From Collinsella sp. (GTDB lineage: Bacteria; Actinomycetota; Coriobacteriia; Coriobacteriales; Coriobacteriaceae), in the NCBI GenBank assembly GCA_018380195.1, contig JAGZUC010000010.1, positions 1-61,324 on the forward strand: 61,324 nucleotides of DNA, read 5' to 3'. Numbering within the stretch: the first letter of the stretch is position 1; every line of letters begins with the position of its first letter. The position numbers and the translations under genes were made by a program. The notes below the pieces were generated by a model. The model was not told where the DNA came from. It saw only the letters and a list, made by a program, of their open reading frames with translations, and made no database searches. Shown here in pieces: positions 43,470-52,056 of this stretch.

Positions 43470-44666
43470 ATGAAACTCATCAATAGAACGTCATATATGG
43501 ACACGTTGACGAGCCTTATTGGCGTACCGGACATCAAGGTCATAACGGGCATTCGCCGTAGCGGTAAGTCAAAATTGCTCGAGGCCCTCCGCGATTACGT
43601 GGAGGCAAATCTGTCCAATTCGAATGTCATCCATATCAATTACAACCTCGACGAGTTCGAGGGCCTGCTCGAATATCATGCCCTGCTCGCCTATGTGAAA
43701 GAGCATCGAGTGTCCGACAAGCAAAACTTCCTGCTTATCGACGAGGTTCAGATGTGCGACGGCTTTGAACGCGCGATCAACAGCCTCCATGCATCCGAGC
43801 AGTACGACATCTTCATCACCGGATCGAACGCCTTTTTGCTGTCGAGCGATCTGTCGACGCTCTTTACGGGGCGCACGTTCGAGATCGAGGTTTTCCCATT
43901 CTCGTTTGAGGAGTATCGCTTCTATAGTGACGAGGGCGAGGTCGATCGCGACTTCGATGAGTACGCGAGAACCGGCGGTATGTCCGGCTCTTACCCTTAT
44001 CCACTGCAGGAGCAGCGCTACCAATATCTCTCCAATGTCTTCAAAACGCTCATCGTGAGGGATATCGTGCAGCGGCATAACGTGAGAAACGAATCGGCAC
44101 TGCTGCGCATTGCCGATTACATGATGGACAACGTCTCCAACATAACGTCGGCACGCAACATTACAGATGTTTTGAATGCGGATGGGCTAAAGATTACGAA
44201 CAAGACGGTCGGCACGTACATGGGGTACCTGTGCGATGAGTTTGCCTTCTATAAAGTTCGTCGGTACGACATTCGCGGCAAAAAATACCTTAAGAGCGGC
44301 GAGAAGTATTACCTGGCAGACCACGCGTTCAAATACGCACTGCTTGGTACACGTGATATGGATTGGGGACGCGTATACGAGAACATGGTGGCCATCGAGC
44401 TGCTGCGCCGCGGATACGAGGTATACGTCGGTGTGCTCTATAAAAAGGAAATAGACTTTGTAGCAATCAAGCGAAGCGAGAAGCTCTACATTCAGGTGAG
44501 CGACGACATCAGCTCGGATAAGTCATTTGAACGCGAGATTTCACCACTGCTGAGCATTGGCGACGCGTACCCCAAGATGATTCTCGCCCGCACGCATCAC
44601 GAGGCCACGGACCGCAATGGGGTGCAGATTGTGGACCTGGCGAGGTGGCTGTGCGGCGAGGCCTAG
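43470..44666 (+). CDS. AAA-family ATPase with DUF4143 C-terminal domain, copy 2
   Basis: This 398-residue paralogue of 5591-6802 is closely similar along its length. It has Walker A GIRRSGKSKLL, FLLIDEVQMC, FITGSNAFLLSSDLSTLFTGR and the C-terminal KKEIDFVAIKRSEKLYIQVSDD. The start MKLINRTSYMDT follows GGGAGG. Three copies of a CTATTCCTCAAAA palindrome bracket the gene, two before and one seven bases after its stop, as if gene and palindromes form one cassette between the biotin-ligase-like gene and coaX. The function is unknown; ATP hydrolysis with a degenerate nuclease-like domain is what the sequence suggests. Confidence 0.85.
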   Translation: MKLINRTSYMDTLTSLIGVPDIKVITGIRRSGKSKLLEALRDYVEANLSNSNVIHINYNLDEFEGLLEYHALLAYVKEHRVSDKQNFLLIDEVQMCDGFERAINSLHASEQYDIFITGSNAFLLSSDLSTLFTGRTFEIEVFPFSFEEYRFYSDEGEVDRDFDEYARTGGMSGSYPYPLQEQRYQYLSNVFKTLIVRDIVQRHNVRNESALLRIADYMMDNVSNITSARNITDVLNADGLKITNKTVGTYMGYLCDEFAFYKVRRYDIRGKKYLKSGEKYYLADHAFKYALLGTRDMDWGRVYENMVAIELLRRGYEVYVGVLYKKEIDFVAIKRSEKLYIQVSDDISSDKSFEREISPLLSIGDAYPKMILARTHHEATDRNGVQIVDLARWLCGEA

Positions 44667-44672
44667 CAGAAA

Positions 44673-44719
44673 GTCCTATTCCTCAAAAACGAAAAAATTT
44701 CGATTTTGAGGAATAGGAC
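44673..44719. repeat. CTATTCCTCAAAA palindrome P3
   Basis: GTCCTATTCCTCAAAA (44673-44688) pairs perfectly with 44704-44719. The outer bases differ from P1 and P2 on both arms together, so pairing is kept. Confidence 0.75.
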
Positions 44720-44765
44720 CGATGCGTTGCCTAGTTCGCCGCTCGCGCTCGACTTAAACCCCGCC

Positions 44766-45539
44766 TTACCCCTGCTCCTGCATGCGGCGGTAGATTTCGC
44801 AGATACCCTTGATGGTGAGCTGTCCGTCGACCACGTCGAAGGCATCGGTCGAATCGGCGACGATGCCGGCGAGACCGCCCGTGGCGATAACGGTGGCGTC
44901 CTCGCAGCCCAGCTCGCGCTTCATGCGCGCGACCAAGCCCTCGGCCATGGCGGCGGCGCCCATCACGGCGCCGACCTTGATGCACTCTTCGGTGTCGCGA
45001 CCGATGGCGTGTTCGGGCGCCTCGAGCGGCACGCTGGCGAGCTTGGCGGCACGGGCGGCAAGCGCGTCCATGGAGATGCGGATGCCCGGCGCGATCGCCC
45101 CACCAATGTAATAACCGTCCTCATCGATGACGTCGATATTGGTCGCGGTGCCAAAGTCCACCACGATTGCCGGCGCGCCGTAGAAAGTCTCGGCCGCAAC
45201 GGCGTTGGCGACGCGGTCGGCACCTACGGCCTGGGGGCGCGCCGCGCGCAGCTTGGTCACGGCGGCCGTCTGCGGCCCGATGACGATGGCGTCCGCCGCG
45301 ATGCGGTCGGCCACGGCGTGCCACTCGCGCGAGAGCTGCGGCACCACGCCGGCAAAGGCGATCGCGTCGACCGCGTCGAGCGAAAGGTCGTACATCTTAA
45401 AGAAGCCCATCAGGCGCACGTGGATCTCGTCGGCGGTATAGGAGCGGTCGGTGGGCATGCGCCACGACTGCACCAGCTCGTCTCCGTCAAACAGGCCCAT
45501 GGCCGTCTGCGTGTTTCCCATATCGATAGCGAGCAGCAT
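44766..45539 (-). CDS. coaX: Type III pantothenate kinase
   Basis: CoaX phosphorylates pantothenate, the first step of coenzyme A synthesis. The 257 residues carry the ASKHA phosphate motifs: LLAIDMGNTQTAMGLFDGDE at the N-terminus, VDFGTATNIDVIDEDGYY and GGAIAPGIRIS, and ATGGLAGIVADS near the C-terminus. The start at 45539 follows CTGGAG on the minus strand; the longer open frame upstream lacks a site and would cross the tRNA region. Confidence 0.93.
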   Translation of the reverse strand: MLLAIDMGNTQTAMGLFDGDELVQSWRMPTDRSYTADEIHVRLMGFFKMYDLSLDAVDAIAFAGVVPQLSREWHAVADRIAADAIVIGPQTAAVTKLRAARPQAVGADRVANAVAAETFYGAPAIVVDFGTATNIDVIDEDGYYIGGAIAPGIRISMDALAARAAKLASVPLEAPEHAIGRDTEECIKVGAVMGAAAMAEGLVARMKRELGCEDATVIATGGLAGIVADSTDAFDVVDGQLTIKGICEIYRRMQEQG

Positions 45540-45735
45540 GTCTACTCCAGGTGTCGGCGAAAAAGGACGCGCACCATTGTATACGCGCTGCCGGCGGCGC
45601 TCGGCTGCGATTCGTTTACGGTGATATGGGCTGAGGGGTTTAAATATGAAGGAATTATGCTCTACGAGATTTTCCTTGCCGTTTACCGAACTCCCGCGTA
45701 ATATTCTTTCTTGCGCACATGAGGCGCCCAGACAT

Positions 45736-45812
45736 TGCGGGGTGGAGCAGTCTGGTAGCTCGCCGGGCTCATAACCCGGAGGTCGTAGGTTCAAATCCTG
45801 CCCCCGCGACCA
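45736..45812 (+). tRNA. Initiator tRNA-Met (CAT anticodon)
   Basis: A full 77-base cloverleaf with encoded CCA is present. The anticodon loop is CTCATAA on the stem CCGGG/CCCGG, whose three consecutive G-C pairs next to the loop are typical of initiator tRNA. The D stem is GAGC/GCTC and the T loop is TTCAAAT. The first acceptor pair is T1-G72, a weak pair, in line with the unpaired 1-72 position of initiators (usually C-A). Confidence 0.93.
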
Positions 45813-45821
45813 AGAACTTGC

Positions 45822-45852
45822 AGCTCGTCGGCCTAGCCGGCGAGCTTTTTTG
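45822..45852 (+). terminator. Terminator of the tRNA transcript
   Basis: AGCTCGTCGGC (45822-45832) pairs with GCCGGCGAGCT (45836-45846), one wobble, followed by a T-run. Confidence 0.9.
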
Positions 45853-45901
45853 TTATTCCGGGACCGTGTTTTCGGTCCAATTCTCAGCCTCTCAAACAAA
45901 A

Positions 45902-45956
45902 TCTCGATCTGTAACATCTAGACCCGATTTGGGCGGCTAGGTGTTACAGATTGAGA
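45902..45956. repeat. 19-bp palindrome upstream of the flavoprotein gene
   Basis: TCTCGATCTGTAACATCTA (45902-45920) pairs with 45938-45956 with two wobble positions. It lies 147 bases before the start codon. An operator or a repeat element are both possible. Confidence 0.5.
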
Positions 45957-46103
45957 CAAACCGAAGGGCCACCCCGCCCACCCCCATCCACCTGCCGCTA
46001 CCTGCTGTCCGCCGATTTCCGTTGCGCTGTTGTATTCCCATGCCATATCCTTTAGACAACTACGCGGCACCATCGCCGCCGCGCCTACAAGAGAGGAATG
46101 TCC

Positions 46104-48134
46104 ATGACCGCACCTGCATCCAAGCTGCTCCAGCCCATTACGGTTGGCCCCCTTGAGCTCAAGAACCGCATTATGTTCCCGCCGCTGACCACCGGCTACG
46201 AGGAGCGCGACGGTTCCATTGGCGAGCGCAGCCTGGCTTTTTACGAGCGCCTGGCCCGTGGCGGCGTGAGCTACATCGTCATCGGCGACGTCGCTCCCGT
46301 TATGACCGCAAGCCCCACGCCCAAGCTGGCGACCGACGCCCAGATCCCCACGTTTAAGGCCCTGGCCGATGCCGTCCACAAGCACGGCGCCAAGGTCGCG
46401 CTGCAGCTGTTCCATCCCGAGTACGACGTGCCCGGTGTCGGCCGCATGGTCATGGGCTCCATGGCCGCCGCCAAGGCCGCGCAGGAGGCCAAGGCCGCCG
46501 GCGACGAGGAGACCTTTGCCGCCAAGATGGCCGAGTCCAACGAGATTCGCAATCAGGCCTACGCCAAGCTGCACCACGACATGCAGCACTTTGTGAACGA
46601 GGCCAGCGTGGAGCAGCTCACCCAGATCAAGGAGGCCATCGCCGCCTCGGCCGCCCGCGCGCAGCAGGCCGGCATCGACGCCATCGAGGTCCACGGCGAC
46701 CGCCTGGTAGGTTCGCTGTGCTCGGCCATCCTCAACCAGCGCACCGACGAGTACGGTGGTTCGCTCGAGAACCGCGTTCGCTATGCGCTGGAGGTCGTCG
46801 CCGCCATTAAGGAAGCCGCGCCGCAGCTGATGGTGGAGTACAAGCTCCCCGTGATCATGGAGAACCCCGACGGCACGCCGCGCGGCAAGGGCGGCCTGCA
46901 GCCCGATGAGGCCTGCGAGTTTGCCAAGCTGCTCGAGGGCGCGGGCATCGACATGATCCAGGTCGCACAGGCCAACCACACCGGCAACATGGGCGACACC
47001 ATTCCGCCCATGGGCGCCATGCCCTACAACTGGACGCTGCCCGTGGCCGAGCGCGTCAAGGCCCTGGTCTCCGTGCCGGTGGCCACCGTCGGCCGTGTTG
47101 TCTCGGTCGAGGCCGGCGAGAAGATTCTGGAAGACGGCGCAGCCGACATCATCGCCTATGGCCGCTCGCTCATGTGCGACCCCGACATTGCGCTGAAGGC
47201 CGCCTCGGGCGAGCCCATCCGCGAGTGCCTCAACTGCAACAAGGGCTGCGTCGATGCGATTCAAAACCGCAAGTACATTTCGTGCGTGCTCAATGCCGAG
47301 AACGGCGACGAGGCGACCATCGCCATCAAGCCGGGCGAGGGCGACAAGAAGATCGCCGTGGTGGGCGGCGGTATTGCCGGCCTGGAGGCCGCACGCGTGG
47401 CGGCCAAGCGCGGCTACGACGTGACCGTCTACGAGGCGAGCGATCATCTGGGCGGCCAGATTGTGCTGGCGGCAGCACCCCCGCGCAAGGACGAGATCAT
47501 GCGCTCGGTCGAGTACTACGAGAAGATTCTGCCCGGCCTGGGCGTGAAGGTTGAGCTCAACCATGCCGCTACTGCCGAGGATCTCAACGCCGCCGACGCT
47601 GCGATTGTGGCCGTGGGCGCGCATGACGTGGTCATCCCCGTTCCGGGTGCCGATTCGGACAAGGTCGTCTCGAGCTGGGACGTGCTGGCCGGCAAGGTGG
47701 AGCTCAGCGGGCGCGTTGCCGTCATTGGCGGCGGCCTGGTGGGCACCGAGACTGCCGAGTACCTGCTGCAGCACGGCTGCGAGGTGGCGATCGTGGAGAT
47801 GCTCGACAAGATTGCCGCGGGCGAGTCCGAGACCATTCTGCCGCTGATCATGAGCGACTTTGCAGAGCACAACGTGGAGCAGCACGTGAAGACCCGCCTG
47901 ACCGCCATTACCGACGAGGGCGTGGAGGCCATTCGCACCACCGAGGACGGCGCCGAGGAGCCGGTGAAGATCGCCTGCGATTACGTGGTGATGGCCGTGG
48001 GCTCCAAGGCCAACGCGTTTGACCTTGATGGCGTGACGGTGCCCGTGACCTGCGTGGGCGACTGCTCGGGCGAGCGCACCGCCGATATTGCGAGCGCCAT
48101 CCGCACGGCATATCACGCGGCCAACGAGCTGTAG
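46104..48134 (+). CDS. Old-yellow-enzyme / enoate-reductase-type FMN, FAD, [4Fe-4S] oxidoreductase
   Basis: This 676-residue protein has the domain order of 2,4-dienoyl-CoA reductase and BaiH-like enzymes. An FMN TIM barrel at the N-terminus (NRIMFPPLTTGYEERDG, RTDEYGGSLENRVRYA) is followed by a [4Fe-4S] site CLNCNKGCVD with a later Cys. Then come an FAD motif VVGGGIAGLEAARVAAKRG and an NAD motif VIGGGLVGTETAEYLLQHG. It should reduce an activated C=C bond with NAD(P)H; the substrate is not evident. The start at 46104 has GAGAGG seven bases upstream; ATG at 46098 is too close to it. Confidence 0.88.
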   Translation: MTAPASKLLQPITVGPLELKNRIMFPPLTTGYEERDGSIGERSLAFYERLARGGVSYIVIGDVAPVMTASPTPKLATDAQIPTFKALADAVHKHGAKVALQLFHPEYDVPGVGRMVMGSMAAAKAAQEAKAAGDEETFAAKMAESNEIRNQAYAKLHHDMQHFVNEASVEQLTQIKEAIAASAARAQQAGIDAIEVHGDRLVGSLCSAILNQRTDEYGGSLENRVRYALEVVAAIKEAAPQLMVEYKLPVIMENPDGTPRGKGGLQPDEACEFAKLLEGAGIDMIQVAQANHTGNMGDTIPPMGAMPYNWTLPVAERVKALVSVPVATVGRVVSVEAGEKILEDGAADIIAYGRSLMCDPDIALKAASGEPIRECLNCNKGCVDAIQNRKYISCVLNAENGDEATIAIKPGEGDKKIAVVGGGIAGLEAARVAAKRGYDVTVYEASDHLGGQIVLAAAPPRKDEIMRSVEYYEKILPGLGVKVELNHAATAEDLNAADAAIVAVGAHDVVIPVPGADSDKVVSSWDVLAGKVELSGRVAVIGGGLVGTETAEYLLQHGCEVAIVEMLDKIAAGESETILPLIMSDFAEHNVEQHVKTRLTAITDEGVEAIRTTEDGAEEPVKIACDYVVMAVGSKANAFDLDGVTVPVTCVGDCSGERTADIASAIRTAYHAANEL

Positions 48135-48209
48135 TTGAACATCGCGGCCAGGCGGGGCGGTAGCACGGATCCGTCTCGCCCGGCTGTGTCCCGTCGGGTG
48201 TCAACCGGT

Positions 48210-48250
48210 GCGGGGCCTGCAAGCGCAGCAGGTCCCGCCCTTTTTGTTTT
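48210..48250 (+). terminator. Terminator after the flavoprotein gene
   Basis: GCGGGGCCTGC (48210-48220) pairs with GCAGGTCCCGC (48228-48238), one wobble, followed by CCTTTTTGTTTT. Confidence 0.85.
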
Positions 48251-48583
48251 GCTCCGATGAATGGCAATGCGCGGTAATCATGAGGAGTGAGGACGTCTAC
48301 TGCCTTGCAGATCACTCAAAAATATTGGGGGAGGGGTTAATAACTATATCCTCTATACCAAAGGACATAAAGAGATGCCAATTTTGTTGACAAGCGAATG
48401 ACGATTAGCTGCGAGTCAGCTACCAGCGTAAATAATCGATAAAGAAATGTCGTAATTTGGTGCCAAATGCCCAGATAACGCCGCGTCTATTTTAATTAAC
48501 TGCTTTGAGCAAACAGTAAAATGCTACTATCTAACTTGCACGTAAGAAAGCAGATTAACGGTTAAGGCTAAGAAGTGGCAGGT
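48251..48583. other. AT-rich spacer before the HTH gene
   Basis: These 333 bases are clearly AT-richer than the flanks. A perfect TTGACA (48386-48391) has no matching -10 at normal spacing, and a TACTAT lies near 48520. No coding sequence, hairpin family member or RNA gene is supported here. Confidence 0.4.
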
Positions 48584-48979
48584 ATGTCGGAAGCAACTAG
48601 GACTCGCACGCATGCGCCTGAGGTTAGGCAGCGCGCCGTCGAGATCCTCCAAGATGGGGCCGGTCATCGCGCCCTCGCCGCGGAGCTTGGCATTCCCCAG
48701 GCCACGGCTCGTCAGTGGGCCCGCGCGTATGCCGTGGGCGGTGCCGACGCCGTTCTCAATGCTGGTTCGCATCATCACACCTATTCGTACGACGTAAAGC
48801 TCGCTGTGGTTAAGGACCGTCTGGAAAACGGCTTGACGGTTCGCGAGGCCATGATCAAGCACAAAATTCCCAGCGAGTCTTCGGTCAAGGCTTGGTGCCG
48901 TCAGTACCGCGAGAGCGGTGAGGCCGCACTGGTCGATAAGCCGCGCGGTCGCAAGCCGCGCGTTAAAAAGGCGGAATAG
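48584..48979 (+). CDS. Orphan helix-turn-helix protein related to transposase OrfA
   Basis: This 131-residue basic protein has two helix-turn-helix segments. The first is VRQRAVEILQDGAGHRALAAE with GIPQATARQWARAY; the second is YSYDVKLAVVKDRLENGLTV with IPSESSVKAWCRQYRESG. The tail DKPRGRKPRVKK is strongly basic. This is the layout of IS3-type OrfA or HTH_28 proteins, but no OrfB, catalytic DDE domain or inverted repeats lie nearby, and the gene has its own terminator. It may be a domesticated DNA-binding protein. The start at 48584 is preferred over GTG at 48575, with modest support. Confidence 0.7.
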   Translation: MSEATRTRTHAPEVRQRAVEILQDGAGHRALAAELGIPQATARQWARAYAVGGADAVLNAGSHHHTYSYDVKLAVVKDRLENGLTVREAMIKHKIPSESSVKAWCRQYRESGEAALVDKPRGRKPRVKKAE

Positions 48980-48991
48980 CAAACGGGATGG

Positions 48992-49016
48992 TGCGCCCAC
49001 AGGGGCGCATTTTTTC
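48992..49016 (+). terminator. Terminator after the HTH gene
   Basis: TGCGCCC (48992-48998), loop ACAG, GGGCGCA (49003-49009) and TTTTTT. Confidence 0.92.
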
Positions 49017-49161
49017 TTGCCGCGCCTCTACTCCAATGCGGACAGACTCCTTGCCCTGTACGCCTAAAACTCCCCAGTTGACCGAAAACCTGCCGCCGCT
49101 ACTCCTCAATTGAGCTATAACGTTAAACAATTGCAGCGTTTTTGCATGGGGGAGTGATGGT

Positions 49162-52044
49162 ATGACGCTACTGTATTTCCTTACCCTGTTTCCGCTGGTA
49201 CCGGCGCTGGGCATGCTGCTCGCGCGCGGTGACCGCGCTCGCGATGCGGTGGGGCTCATAGGCTCCGGCATTATTATGGCGGTGACAGTTGTAGTCGCCG
49301 TCATGTTTTTTGGCACGGGTCCGCAGAGCTTTGAGGTTGCCCCTGGCACCTCGCATGTGCTCTCGATCATCAGCTCCGCCATCGATGTCATCCTGTGCGC
49401 CGTCATCCTGTACAACGCGTACAAATATAGGAACGCGCTCACCACGGTGCTCGGCATAGCCCAGCTGGTGGGCTCGCTCGCCTTTGCAGCCATGACGCTG
49501 CCCGCGGCCGAAGCCGTCACGGCGACGCCGCTCTACCTGGACTACATGAGTGTGATCATGGTCCTCGCCGTCGGTATCGTCGGCAGCCTAATCTGCGTGT
49601 ATGCCCTGGGCTACATGAAGGACTTCCAGGCCCATGACGAGCACGAGGCTGCGCTGCGCGGGCAGACCGCGCCCGACCGTCGCCCGCAGTTCCTGGCGCT
49701 TATGTTCCTGTTCCTCTCGGCCATGTTCGTCATCGTGACGAGCGACAACCTGGAGTGGCTGTTCTGCGGTTGGGAAATCACCACCGTGTGCTCGTTCCTC
49801 ATGATTGGCTACACGCGCACGTCCGAGGCCATCAAAAACGCCTTTACCCAAATCATCCTCAACATGCTGGGCGGCATCGCGTTTTTGGCGGGCCTTATGT
49901 TCCTGCACTTCAACGGCATGCCGCTCACCATCTCGGGCATGATTGAGCTTTCCGGCGCCGGCACCGCGCAGTCCGCGCTGCTGGTGATGCCGGTCGTTCT
50001 GCTGTCGCTCGCCGCCCTTACCAAGGCCGCGCAGATGCCGTTCCACACCTGGCTGCTCGGCGCCATGGTCGCCCCCACGCCCACGAGCGCCCTGCTGCAC
50101 TCGTCCACCATGGTCAAGGCCGGCGTGTTCCTGATGGTCAAGCTGAGCCCGCTCTACGCCACCTATCCCGTGACGGGCTTTATGGTCACCAGTGTGGGTG
50201 CCATCACATTTTTGCTCGCTGCCCTCATGGCCATCTCGCAGAGCAATGCCAAGCGCGTGCTCGCGTACTCCACCATCTCCAACCTGGGCCTCATCAGTGC
50301 TTGCCTGGGCGTCGGTGCGCCCGAGGCCGTATGGGCCGCCATCTTCCTGATCTTGTTCCACACGGTGGCCAAGTCGCTGCTGTTCCTGTGCGTGGGCACC
50401 GCCGAGCATCATATCGGTAGCCGCAACATTGAGGACATGGACGGCATGTTCAGCCGCATGCCGCACCTGACGCGCCTGATGATGCTGGGCATCATGGGCA
50501 TGTTTGTGGCGCCGTTTGGCATGCTCGTGTCCAAGTGGGGCGCCCTGGTGGCGTTCGCGCAGACCGGCAACGTGCTCATGATCATGGTGCTTGCCTTTGG
50601 CTCGGCCGCGACGTTCTTCTTCTGGGGTAAGTGGCTTGCCAAGCTTTCGGGCGTCGACCCCACGGCTCAAAACGTGGAGGTCAATGTCCACAAGACCGAG
50701 TGGACGGCGCTCAACACCATCGCCGCACTGCTGGTGCTGTGCTGCGTGGCGTTCCCGATTATTTCGAGCGGCCTGGTTTCGCCTTACCTTGCCATGGTGT
50801 TTGGCCGCGTGCCGTACGTTATTGGCAAGGACGCTATGTATCTGATGGTGGTCATCGTGGCGTTTATCGCCGTGGTGCTGCTGACCTCGTTCCGCGTGAG
50901 CAACAAGCCGCACGTCAACGTGTACCTTTCGGGCGTTGGAACCGAGAGCTATCGTCATTTCCGCGGCTCGATGGGCCACGAGGTAAAGGCCGAAAAGCGC
51001 AATTTGTACTTGGAGGACGCCCTTGGCGAGAAGCGCCTTGGCCCCGCCGGCAGCGTCGTGTGCTGCGCCATCATTCTGTTCGCGTTGCTGTGCTGCGCGT
51101 GGATTGGGCCTGAACGGCTTGCCATGAGCGCGCCCTCGGTGCTGCGTGGCAAGTATTTCGAAGGCTCGGGCGTCGTGGGCATTTTTATTGGTAGCGTGGC
51201 GTTTGCCCTAATCGCGCCGCTTGTGGGCGGTTTGATTGACGGTCTTGACCGTAAGCTTTCCGCCCGCATGCAGGGCCGCGTGGGCCCGCGCCTGCTCCAG
51301 CCGTTCTACGACGTTGTCAAGCTGCTGCGCAAGGCCCCCGCCAGCGTAAACACCATGGACGATACCTACATGGCGTGTGCGCTCATCTTTACCGTCGTCG
51401 GCGGCGGCATCTTTGTGTCGGGCTCCAATACGCTGCTGTGCGCCTTTATGGTTACGCTTGCCGCGATCTTTGTGGTGCTGGCGTCCGCCTCGACGCAAAG
51501 CCCGTTTGCGCGGGTCGGTGCCGACCGCGAGCTGCTGCAGGTTATGAGCTACGAGCCCGCTGTTCTGCTGATGAGCGTGGGCCTGTACCTTGCCACCGAC
51601 AGCTTCGACTCCATCGCCGTGACGGGGCAGTCGGCCCCCATCATCGTGTACAGTGCGCCCATTTTCCTCGCGCTGCTTGCGGTGCTCACCATCAAACTGC
51701 GCAAGTCGCCGTTCGATCTTTCGTATTCGCATCACGCGCATCAGGAGATCGTCCAGGGTATCGCCACCGAGATGAGCGGCAGCACGCTGGCCAAGATGAC
51801 CCTCATGCACTGGTGCGAGACCGTGCTGTTTTTGATGTGGGTGGGCATGTTCATTGTCTGGGACAACCCGGTGAGCTGGGTGGTTGCCCTGGTCGTCATG
51901 GCTGTGACGTATTTTGTCGAGGTACTGATCGACAACACCTTCGCCCGTAGTACCTGGCGCAGCTGCTTTAAGCTCGGCTGGGGCGTGGCACTGGTGTTTG
52001 GCCTGCTCAACCTTATGCCCATCCTCGTCGACGTGTTTATTTAG
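49162..52044 (+). CDS. Fused Ech hydrogenase membrane subunit (EchA-EchB, NuoL-NuoH type)
   Basis: This 960-residue membrane protein joins two subunits normally separate. Residues 1 to about 600 are an antiporter-like NuoL/EchA module, with LALMFLFLSAMFVIVTSDNLE, QMPFHTWLLGAMVAPTPTSALLHSSTMVKAG and a lysine/histidine-bearing core. From about 640 the NuoH/EchB module follows with GRVGPRLLQPFYDVVKLLRK and TIKLRKSPFDLSYSHH. The module would carry ion translocation and hold the hydrogenase arm on the membrane. The start at 49162 has GGGGAG upstream. The whole open frame is uninterrupted, so the fusion is genuine in this sequence. Subunits C-F follow within 12 bases. Confidence 0.88.
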   Translation: MTLLYFLTLFPLVPALGMLLARGDRARDAVGLIGSGIIMAVTVVVAVMFFGTGPQSFEVAPGTSHVLSIISSAIDVILCAVILYNAYKYRNALTTVLGIAQLVGSLAFAAMTLPAAEAVTATPLYLDYMSVIMVLAVGIVGSLICVYALGYMKDFQAHDEHEAALRGQTAPDRRPQFLALMFLFLSAMFVIVTSDNLEWLFCGWEITTVCSFLMIGYTRTSEAIKNAFTQIILNMLGGIAFLAGLMFLHFNGMPLTISGMIELSGAGTAQSALLVMPVVLLSLAALTKAAQMPFHTWLLGAMVAPTPTSALLHSSTMVKAGVFLMVKLSPLYATYPVTGFMVTSVGAITFLLAALMAISQSNAKRVLAYSTISNLGLISACLGVGAPEAVWAAIFLILFHTVAKSLLFLCVGTAEHHIGSRNIEDMDGMFSRMPHLTRLMMLGIMGMFVAPFGMLVSKWGALVAFAQTGNVLMIMVLAFGSAATFFFWGKWLAKLSGVDPTAQNVEVNVHKTEWTALNTIAALLVLCCVAFPIISSGLVSPYLAMVFGRVPYVIGKDAMYLMVVIVAFIAVVLLTSFRVSNKPHVNVYLSGVGTESYRHFRGSMGHEVKAEKRNLYLEDALGEKRLGPAGSVVCCAIILFALLCCAWIGPERLAMSAPSVLRGKYFEGSGVVGIFIGSVAFALIAPLVGGLIDGLDRKLSARMQGRVGPRLLQPFYDVVKLLRKAPASVNTMDDTYMACALIFTVVGGGIFVSGSNTLLCAFMVTLAAIFVVLASASTQSPFARVGADRELLQVMSYEPAVLLMSVGLYLATDSFDSIAVTGQSAPIIVYSAPIFLALLAVLTIKLRKSPFDLSYSHHAHQEIVQGIATEMSGSTLAKMTLMHWCETVLFLMWVGMFIVWDNPVSWVVALVVMAVTYFVEVLIDNTFARSTWRSCFKLGWGVALVFGLLNLMPILVDVFI

Positions 52045-52056
52045 GAGGCGGCATCC

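Noticed and set aside
45918..48116. Minus-strand ORF of 732 codons opposite the flavoprotein gene
   Set aside because: It mirrors the flavoprotein coding frame, has no start signal and no domain, and would run against a well-supported gene.
48251..48583. Riboswitch or small RNA in the AT-rich spacer
   Set aside because: No conserved riboswitch core, strong hairpin or terminator is seen before the HTH gene. AT-richness alone is not enough.
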